Shown here: piece after piece, positions 8,501 through 13,958 of the stretch
Layout: each line of letters opens with the position of its first letter
How positions within the stretch are numbered: position 1 is the first letter of the stretch
Assembly (NCBI GenBank): GCA_021772705.1
Contig: JAJFLN010000616.1
Coordinates: 1-22,001 of the forward strand
Direction: 5' to 3'
Length of the DNA: 22,001 nt
DNA from: Candidatus Cloacimonadota bacterium
GTDB taxonomy: Bacteria > Muiribacteriota > UBA6191 > JACPRK01
Notes under the pieces: model-generated
Seen by the model: the letters and a program-made list of their open reading frames with translations, nothing else
Databases searched by the model: none
Told to the model about the DNA's origin: nothing
Made by a program: the position numbers and the translations under genes

Positions 8501-9037
8501 GACTACGTCTACGTCGACGCCAATGAGGCCGATCGGCCCTTCGTCGGGTCCCGGCCGGAGGACCCCAGGACCCGGGCATTCCGTTGCATGGTCCGAGTCA
8601 AGTTCAACCCGTCCCTGCCCCACGCGATGACCATCATGAAACACACGGGATGGATCGCCACGGAGCGAACAGTGAAGGCTCACGAGAGCCGGGCCGATGG
8701 ACGGGCCCTGTCGGAGGCGACAGGCTACCAGTCCAACTATCGATACGGCTCACACCAGAGCATCACTCGTAGCTGGCTGATGCCGATGCATCAGACCGAC
8801 ACCCTGTTTCACAAGAAGACCGGAGCCATGGGATTCTGCTTCGGCTTCGCCATCGACAACCACGGAGTGAACACGGTTCCCAAGGAGACTCTGGTCCGGA
8901 TCATCAAGGCAGAGGACGGCGGGGTCGACGGGAAGGGCGTCTGGTATGCGGCCACGACAGGAACCTCTCCCGGACAGGAGTCCGATGAGATGGAACGATA
9001 TCTGAGCGGTGAGTTGACCGTCCTCGGAGAAGTCTGA
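5501..9037 (+). CDS. Tat-exported molybdopterin oxidoreductase alpha subunit, NxrA/NarG-like (type II DMSO reductase family)
   Basis: The GTG start gives 1178 residues. A Tat signal (SRRRFLAL, 26-33) precedes a hydrophobic stretch, so the mature enzyme is periplasmic. The N-terminal cluster motif reads C87-x3-D91-x3-C95-x39-C135. NarG has H-x3-C-x3-C-x34-C, so the first ligand position is Cys and the second Asp. NPRGCPKG is typical of type II enzymes. Asp272 (LLDHH) is the best candidate for the Asp that ligates molybdenum in this family. Segments such as GNIGKHGAGVFTWAGNYK and FTGKTHMPTPTK recall Nitrospira and anammox NxrA (from memory). The reaction is probably nitrite/nitrate interconversion; chlorate, selenate or another oxyanion remains possible. 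The closest partners are the haem subunit upstream and the beta subunit at 9464. Confidence 0.92.
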   Translation: MNRRRQRRGAHRSEDTGQQPTALELSRRRFLALLSAGAAAVIAPPRLLGALAPIPEIENPLEHYPQRDWEKIYLDQYRYDRTFTWVCAPNDTHMCRMRAFVRNGVMIRSEQNYDHDKCGDLYGNKATSAWNPRGCPKGFTFQRRVYGPYRLKGPVIRQGWKEWADDGFPSLSDDPSLRSKYRFDDRGNDAFIRVSWDEVSRYAAYGMAAVARTYSGDEGKARLLKDGYHEAMFEHWEGAGTRTMKIGSSLPLHGLVGKFGLFRFANVTGLLDHHVRGVSPEESKASREWTEYTWRGDQAPGQPFVHGLQTSDMDMNDLRFSKLTIQIGKNLVENKMPESHWLNELMERGGKIVVITPDYSAPSAKADYWIGVRPGLSDTSVLLGVTKLLMDNDWIDPKFIRQFTDFPLLVRTDNLRRLRPEEVFAGYQQKDITESASYKVQGLTGEQRERIGDFTVWDEKEGKVVAVSREDVGDRAVMTAALKGTFTVKTLDGQDVEVMPVYEMYQRHLVDYDLKTVEEISGASATLVERLARDIWETTKAGHSVSIHHGEGTNHYFHGTLHNRACYLPMMLTGNIGKHGAGVFTWAGNYKGALFQASPWSGPGVGVYAHEDPFNPVMDEDEKITHHHLRNLTKGEDVAYWGHGDKPLVVETNEGSRVFTGKTHMPTPTKMLWYNNANLINQAKWVYNLVVNVFPKIDMIVDQQMEWTASAEYSDLVLPVNSWVEFEDLEIGGSCSNPFIQAWGGDGIEPLYDSRDDAMVFTEICSALAKMTGDRRFDDYWRFIRDKKAGVYIQRVLDSCTTTTGPKGSYQIKDLMAGKYGGQPGAALMLFRTYPRVAFYEQIHDQIPFYTDTGRLCGYCDLPEAIEYGENLIVHREAVEATPYLPNVIVSTSPYVRPKDYGIALDDDDPDRRTIRNVKMGWAEVKNTENPLWKKGYRFFCSTPKSRHTTHSSWSTVDWHWIWSTSFGDPYRHDKRSPGVGDRQIQMNPLAGAEMGLKEGDYVYVDANEADRPFVGSRPEDPRTRAFRCMVRVKFNPSLPHAMTIMKHTGWIATERTVKAHESRADGRALSEATGYQSNYRYGSHQSITRSWLMPMHQTDTLFHKKTGAMGFCFGFAIDNHGVNTVPKETLVRIIKAEDGGVDGKGVWYAATTGTSPGQESDEMERYLSGELTVLGEV

Positions 9038-9059
9038 TGACGATCCGGGAGGTCCCGAG

Positions 9060-9458
9060 ATGAGCGATTCCAGCGACAAGAAAGACGGAGAGGACGAGAG
9101 GCAACACCCGGGCAAGCAACCCTGGGAGCCCGAGGATCCCATGTCCCTCAAGGGGGCTGCCGGAGACGGCGACCCCATGATCATGCTCCGTTGCGTCGTG
9201 GAAGAGTACGCCCGGATGGGAATGGCCGTGTCGGACATCGAGCGGATGTTCGCCACTCCCTTCTTCCGGGCAGCCCACGACTTGACCGCCCGTCTCGGTC
9301 CAGAAGTGGTGCAACAGGAGATCAACGCGATCGTGAAGCGATGCGGTGTCCATCGGTTCAAGACGGTCCACGCTACGAACACCAGTCCCGGCTGCAACTC
9401 CAGCGATGGAACGGCCTCACCCTGCTCACCGGCAGGTCACACTGACAGGGAGGCTTGA
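9060..9458 (+). CDS. Small uncharacterised protein between alpha and beta subunit genes
   Basis: This 132-residue protein has a ribosome site GGGAGG (9047-9052) 7 bp before the ATG. It begins with a charged tail (~1-38), then a probably helical core (~39-100: MIMLRCVVEEYARMGM, DIERMFATPFF, EVVQQEINAIVKRCGV), and ends with a low-complexity Ser/Cys/Pro tail. There is no signal peptide or membrane segment. It lies 22 bp after the alpha gene and just before the beta gene. That is not where NarJ-type chaperones usually sit, and it lacks recognisable TorD features. I do not recognise the family. It might be a small assembly factor or accessory subunit, but that rests only on position. Confidence 0.75.
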   Translation: MSDSSDKKDGEDERQHPGKQPWEPEDPMSLKGAAGDGDPMIMLRCVVEEYARMGMAVSDIERMFATPFFRAAHDLTARLGPEVVQQEINAIVKRCGVHRFKTVHATNTSPGCNSSDGTASPCSPAGHTDREA

Positions 9459-9463
9459 GAACG

Positions 9464-10753
9464 ATGGCCAAGGTCTACAACTGGCAACTGGGCCGAGACA
9501 TGGAGTACCCCTACGAGGCGGGGCATCCGGACTGGCAGTTCGCCTTCGTCTTCAACACCAACCGGTGCATCGCCTGTCAAACCTGCACCATGGCATGCAA
9601 ATCGACCTGGACCTTCTCCAAGGGGCAGGAGTTCATGTGGTGGAACAACGTGGAGACCAAGCCCTACGGCGGCTATCCCCACAACTGGGACAAGAAGCTC
9701 CTCTCCATGCTCGACGAGGAGAACCCGGAAGGCCAGATCTGGGACGAGGAAGCCGAGCAGTCGAAGGAAGGCCCTTACGGCCGCTTCGACGGCAAGACGG
9801 TGTTCGAGGCCGCCGAGAAGCGCTACGGTCCTGAAGGGCAGCAGCGGGTCATGGGCTATCTCCCCTCCGAGGCCGACTGGCGATCCCCGAACATGCACGA
9901 GGAGACAGCCACCGGTCCTTCCATGCAGCCCGGTGCCTGGGGTCACTCGACCCAGCTTCCGGAACACAAGGTCTGGTTCTTCTACATGCAGCGGATCTGC
10001 AACCACTGCACCTATCCGGGATGTTTGGCCGCCTGTCCCCGCCAGGCCATCTACAAGCGCCCCGAGGATGGTATAGTCCTCATCGATCAGGAGCGTTGCC
10101 GGGGATACAGGAAGTGTGTCGAGGCCTGCCCCTACAAGAAGAGCATGTACCGGCCCACGACCCGGGTCAGCGAGAAGTGCATCGGCTGCTTCCCCCGGAT
10201 CGAGGGTAAGGATCCGGTCCTGAGCCCCGATAGAGACCCGCTGGAAACTCGATGTATGACGGCCTGCGTCGGCAAGATTCGCATCCAGGGCCTGGTGAAG
10301 AAGGACAGGGAAGGCGGTTGGGCAGACGTGCCGGACAACCCGCTGCACTACCTGATCCGGGAACGGAAGATTGCCCTGCCGCTCTATCCCCAGTTCGGAA
10401 CCGAGCCCAATGGCTACTACATCCCTCCCCGGTGGGTTCCCCGAGGCTATCTGGTTCAGATGTTCGGCCCCGGCGTCGAGTCTGCCATCGAGCAGTACTC
10501 CTGCCCCGATCGGGAACTCCTGGCGGTGATGCAGCTGTTCCGGGCGGGCCAGAAGATCATCTTCAGCTACAAGATCGAGAAGGGTCCCAAGGTCGCCGAG
10601 GTCGAGGTCACCATGCCTGACGGAAAGAGCAAGACTCAGGAGATCTTCAACGACACCGTCATCGGCCAGGGTCGCGACGGCAAGGAGCTGCTCCGGGTCA
10701 CTGTGGAAGAGCCGACCTTCGAGAGAGATCCAGCACACGTCAACTCGATCTGA
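9464..10753 (+). CDS. Four-cluster iron-sulfur beta subunit, NxrB/NarH-like
   Basis: This 429-residue protein begins MAKVYNWQLGRDMEYPYE, very like Nitrospira NxrB as I recall it. Cysteine groups are C35-x2-C38-x2-C41-x3-C45, C179-x2-C182-x4-C187-x3-C191, C212-x5-C218-x3-C222 and C239-x2-C242-x21-C264-x3-C268. That is 15 cysteines, predicting three [4Fe-4S] and one [3Fe-4S] cluster. Tyr215 replaces the Trp of NarH in CRGYRKC. It should pass electrons between the molybdenum centre and the haem subunit. It has no signal peptide, so it is probably carried through Tat with the alpha subunit. ATG 9464, 10 bp after GGGAGG (9448-9453), is preferred to the in-frame TTG at 9455, because it places the conserved N-terminus at the first residue. 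Confidence 0.93.
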   Translation: MAKVYNWQLGRDMEYPYEAGHPDWQFAFVFNTNRCIACQTCTMACKSTWTFSKGQEFMWWNNVETKPYGGYPHNWDKKLLSMLDEENPEGQIWDEEAEQSKEGPYGRFDGKTVFEAAEKRYGPEGQQRVMGYLPSEADWRSPNMHEETATGPSMQPGAWGHSTQLPEHKVWFFYMQRICNHCTYPGCLAACPRQAIYKRPEDGIVLIDQERCRGYRKCVEACPYKKSMYRPTTRVSEKCIGCFPRIEGKDPVLSPDRDPLETRCMTACVGKIRIQGLVKKDREGGWADVPDNPLHYLIRERKIALPLYPQFGTEPNGYYIPPRWVPRGYLVQMFGPGVESAIEQYSCPDRELLAVMQLFRAGQKIIFSYKIEKGPKVAEVEVTMPDGKSKTQEIFNDTVIGQGRDGKELLRVTVEEPTFERDPAHVNSI

Positions 10754-11270
10754 GTGGGCACGGGCTGCCTCCGGTCTCCCGGAGCCGGGGGCAGCGTCGG
10801 GCGTGGTGCAAGAGGGCCCTCCGCAGCCGATCACGAGAGTGCCCGGCAGCTGGGTCCAGAAACGGGTACCTCAGAGGGAGCGGCCCAGGTGTATTCCCGA
10901 GCTGTCCTCCCGGCGGGCCTTCAGGGCCCCTCGGTAGCACTACGGACGAGTTTCTTCGAATCTTGCGCGAATTTCTCGCGAGATCCCACCTGCATCCTAC
11001 CTCCACAACCTCTCCCCCCTCTCCAGTTCCTCCCCATCTCCCCTTCATGCCTCTTGCTGTGGGTATCGGGCAGCGCCCGGGCTGTGGTCTTGAACTCGTG
11101 AGCCGGAGCCTGCATCTCCTGTCTCAGAACCGGGCCTGACTGTCCGATTGCGGTGAGGTCATGTGCATGGCCCAACACGCAGGTGGTATGGTGCTGAGAC
11201 CCCCTGAATCCTCTCGTGGCGGTCTTTTGCCTGGGGGGCTGAGTCGCCGTTCCGGGGGAAGGAGAGCCAG
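10754..11270. other. Gene-free 517-bp interval after the molybdoenzyme operon
   Basis: No frame here reads like a protein. Besides the hairpin at its left end it holds an inverted repeat CGCGA-ATTTC-TCGCG (10966-10980), followed by a C/T-rich, G-poor stretch at about 10985-11060. The latter is the composition of Rho-utilisation sites. The promoter of the PAC2-family gene is probably near the right end; I see no convincing consensus. Confidence 0.5.
10764..10795 (+). terminator. GC-rich hairpin just after the operon
   Basis: Starting 10 bp after the beta-subunit stop, GCTGCC (10764-10769) pairs with GGCAGC (10790-10795), and TCCGG pairs with CCGGA inside it around a TCTC loop, with a small bulge. 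No T-run follows, so it is not a classical intrinsic terminator. It may stabilise the mRNA end or act with Rho at the C-rich stretch downstream. Confidence 0.35.
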
Positions 11271-12104
11271 ATGGCCCTGGATGACAGAATCAACGTTCTA
11301 AAGAAGAAGCGCCTGCGTCAGCCTGTGATAATCGCCGCCTGGCCCGGAATGGGGCTCGTGGGGTTCAATGCCGTGGAGTTCTTGCGGCAGACACTGGGGG
11401 CCGAGAAGGTGGCTGAGATTCACTCGACGGACTTCTTCTCCCTTCAAGGAGTCACGGTGAAGGAGGGGATCAGTGCTCCTCTCAAGATGCCAACCAATGT
11501 CTTCTACGCCTGGAGAAACCCTGCCGGGGCTCCGGACTTGCTTCTCTTTCTCGGCACCGCTCAGCCTGTGAATGGCCGCGAGATGGCCCTTTCTAACCTG
11601 GTCCTCGATGTGGCCGCCATCTTCGGTGTGACCCGGCTGTTCACGGCGGCTGCGATGGCCTCGAAGATTGACCATCTCTCTCCCTCGAAAGTCTACGGAG
11701 TGTCCAACGAGGGGGGCGAGGCGGAGCAGCTGGACAAGCTAGGCGTGGAGCTGTTGCAGGAGGGTGAGATCGGCGGACTGAATGGTCTGCTGATCGGTGT
11801 GGCGGAACAGCGGAACCTCCAGGGTTCTTGCCTGATGGGTGAAATGCCCCATTACACGACCCATATCGAAAACCCGAAAGCATCCCAGGCGGTCCTGGAA
11901 ATCTTGATGAAGCTGCTGGATTTGAAACTGGATCTCAAACCGCTCCAGGAGCGGGCGAGATACATCCAGACGCAGATTCAAGGGTTGCTGCAGGAGGCCC
12001 GGGATCGGGTCGATGCGGCGGAGGGCGGCCGGGACGAAGCGGGAAATGACGACGATTCGGGATCTGAGTCACCAGACCAGGGTGGCGGACCGGCAATCAA
12101 TTGA
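11271..12104 (+). CDS. PAC2-family protein (proteasome assembly chaperone 2-like)
   Basis: This 277-residue protein has the family's early motif IIAAWPGMGLVG (20-31), then alternating strand and helix segments (DLLLFLGTAQP, FTAAAMASKI, GGLNGLLIG, GEMPHYTTHIENPKAS). These match PAC2/DUF75 proteins known from archaea, actinobacteria and other bacteria. The last ~30 residues are acidic and low complexity. A ribosome site AAGGAG (11259-11264) lies 6 bp before the ATG. In eukaryotes PAC2 helps assemble proteasomes. In bacteria the role is unsettled, and no proteasome gene is seen here. The family call is good, the function open. Confidence 0.85.
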   Translation: MALDDRINVLKKKRLRQPVIIAAWPGMGLVGFNAVEFLRQTLGAEKVAEIHSTDFFSLQGVTVKEGISAPLKMPTNVFYAWRNPAGAPDLLLFLGTAQPVNGREMALSNLVLDVAAIFGVTRLFTAAAMASKIDHLSPSKVYGVSNEGGEAEQLDKLGVELLQEGEIGGLNGLLIGVAEQRNLQGSCLMGEMPHYTTHIENPKASQAVLEILMKLLDLKLDLKPLQERARYIQTQIQGLLQEARDRVDAAEGGRDEAGNDDDSGSESPDQGGGPAIN

Positions 12105-12227
12105 CGCCCCCCGTATCTAGCTGCTAATAGCTTGGTCGTGCTCAGTTCCCTGGGCTGGCGAGTCTCTTCCGCATAGCGAACCGAGGTTTCAGTCAGCCCT
12201 GAAGTTGCCCCGGTAAAGGACGGTCTC

Positions 12228-13112
12228 ATGAGTCCCGCCCCGATCCTCATCTACATTCTCTGCTGGCTTGCCTACCTCCTGGCGACAGCCTGGCTCTGGA
12301 TGCAATCGATTCCTCTGGCCCTGCTGGCTGTTGTCACTCTGGGCGGCTATCTGGCCGTTGGAGTTGGCTACTTCCGGCACGAACTCTATCATAATTACTA
12401 CAAGCCCTTCGGCAAGCAACTCTACCACATCACCTCCTATCTGGTCTTCTCGGACCCCCAGGTCTTCTCCATCGCCCACCCGACCCACCATGGCGATGTC
12501 CACACCCTGGAGGATCTGGAGTTCTTCTGCGCCGAATATGGCACGAACCCGAGAAAGCGGCGACGTCAATTCCTCCTCGAACTCCTCTTCGGAAACATGA
12601 TGTGGGAAGGCTCCACGATCATCCGCCTTCGAAGGGCCGGGAAGTGGAATCGCACTCTGGGACGGCAGAACCTGCTGGGTCGTCTGTTGTTCCTGTCACT
12701 GATCTGCTGGCTCTCGGTGACGATCAACCCGGGTAGCATGGTGTCGGTTCTAGCCGTATTCTGGCTCACTCTCTGGTGGGGGGCCCTGGTGTCGAGGCAT
12801 AACCAGTTTCTCGAACATCTGGGCATCGTCAGCGACGGTAGTTTCGAGGAGCGAAACATGCTGACCCGGAACCTCCCAGACGACACTCTCTGGGGCTGGC
12901 TCTGGAACCTCTACAACCACAACGATCCTCGGGCACATCTCTTGCATCACACGAAGGCTGGCATCAATAGCCGGGCACTGGGTATCCCCCTGCCTGAAGG
13001 AGCCCGGGAGACGTCGGTTCCCGAGTACCTGAGTAACCTGTTGAACCACTACCGGAAGCTGCGGGCCGACTGCGAGGAGGATTGCTCCGCCGATTCGGTT
13101 CAATCAGCCTGA
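12228..13112 (+). CDS. Membrane fatty-acid desaturase/hydroxylase-family protein
   Basis: The 294-residue membrane protein has paired N-terminal hydrophobic segments (~5-25 and 28-48) and another pair near 153-190. Histidine boxes are H51-E-L-Y-H55, H84-P-T-H87-H88, H191/H197 and H237-L-L-H240-H241. This is the usual pattern of the diiron site of integral-membrane desaturases, hydroxylases and ketolases. It probably modifies a lipid or carotenoid-like substrate, but which one cannot be told. A ribosome site AAAGGA lies 7 bp before the ATG. The preceding 123-bp gap contains only a weak repeat. Its 3' end overlaps the convergent methyltransferase gene by 13 bp. Confidence 0.82.
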   Translation: MSPAPILIYILCWLAYLLATAWLWMQSIPLALLAVVTLGGYLAVGVGYFRHELYHNYYKPFGKQLYHITSYLVFSDPQVFSIAHPTHHGDVHTLEDLEFFCAEYGTNPRKRRRQFLLELLFGNMMWEGSTIIRLRRAGKWNRTLGRQNLLGRLLFLSLICWLSVTINPGSMVSVLAVFWLTLWWGALVSRHNQFLEHLGIVSDGSFEERNMLTRNLPDDTLWGWLWNLYNHNDPRAHLLHHTKAGINSRALGIPLPEGARETSVPEYLSNLLNHYRKLRADCEEDCSADSVQSA

Positions 13113-13816
13113 CCAAACGGCTCCCCTGCCGGCCTGATTCCCTCCAGGCAGACGGAGGCTTCGTGCCTGTCTTCCGTCTCGACGGCGGCGAACTCCGGCA
13201 GCCGGCTCTGGAGATGACGGCATCGGCGAATGTCCACAAAACCTCCCTCCTTCATGAGCTCTCTCAGGGAAGCCTCGTCGTGAACGGAACGGTGGCCGGC
13301 ATGGCTGAGGTGACGGATCAGGCGCCAGGGCCACCCCGATGGCCAGGTCCTGAATGCCGCCAGGTTCAGGGAGTCGACAAAGCGCTTCGCCGCTCCCGCT
13401 CTTGCTGAATCCTCCTCCTGAGTCCAGGCCAGGTACTGACTCGCCAGCTGCCTCAGGTCAGGGACGATGATTCGCAAGACTCCACCGGGCTGCAGCACAC
13501 GATGGCATTCCCGCAGGAGTGCGCCGCTGGCGGGCTCATCCAGGTGTTCCAGGAAGTGAGCGGCAAAGATGGCTGACACAGAGGCGTCGGAGAACGGGAG
13601 CCCTCGCCGAACGTCGTGATGAAGGATGCCGCTGGCTGGCCACGGGACGTGCTGGTGATGCTCCGTCATCACGCCGGTCCAGCGGGCAAGAGCCCGGAGG
13701 AACGGTCTGGAAGCGAGCCAGCAGTTCCAGGAGCCATCCAGAGACAGCCATCCGTCCGCCACGTGGGGTCCCGAACCCAGATTGAGCCGAAGAGGTTTCC
13801 GAGCCGGGACGGTCAT
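13100..13816 (-). CDS. Class I SAM-dependent methyltransferase
   Basis: This 238-residue protein has the Rossmann-fold pattern: motif I LNLGSGP (11-17) with an acidic residue after it (LSLDGS), a post-motif LPFSDASVSAIFAAHFLEHL (73-92), and motif III VLQPGGVLRIIVPD (107-120), as in Methyltransf_11 proteins. The substrate is unknown. Sequences of this build (HDVRRGLPF then HFLEHL) often act in cell-surface glycan or sugar pathways, which is only suggestive. It is convergent with the desaturase gene and divergent from the kinase gene. No strong ribosome site precedes the ATG. Confidence 0.85.
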   Translation of the reverse strand: MTVPARKPLRLNLGSGPHVADGWLSLDGSWNCWLASRPFLRALARWTGVMTEHHQHVPWPASGILHHDVRRGLPFSDASVSAIFAAHFLEHLDEPASGALLRECHRVLQPGGVLRIIVPDLRQLASQYLAWTQEEDSARAGAAKRFVDSLNLAAFRTWPSGWPWRLIRHLSHAGHRSVHDEASLRELMKEGGFVDIRRCRHLQSRLPEFAAVETEDRHEASVCLEGIRPAGEPFGQAD

Positions 13817-13958
13817 GACGTCTGGAGGGGCATCAATCGGTCACCCTGGTCCGCCGAAGTACGGCCGCCCCAGAGCAGATGGGCATTCGGATTCCGGGAA
13901 GGAGGAGATTCAGCCATGGTCCTCAGTATGATGCAGTGAGGCTGGCGCGGGAAGTTCG

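Noticed and set aside
9437..10834. 465-codon minus-strand frame opposite the beta subunit
   Set aside because: The sense strand carries all four Fe-S motifs. The antisense translation has no recognisable domain and arises from GC-biased codons.
10754..11101. 115-codon frame after the beta gene
   Set aside because: It has no ribosome site, a biased Gly/Ser/Pro/Leu composition and no resemblance to a known protein.
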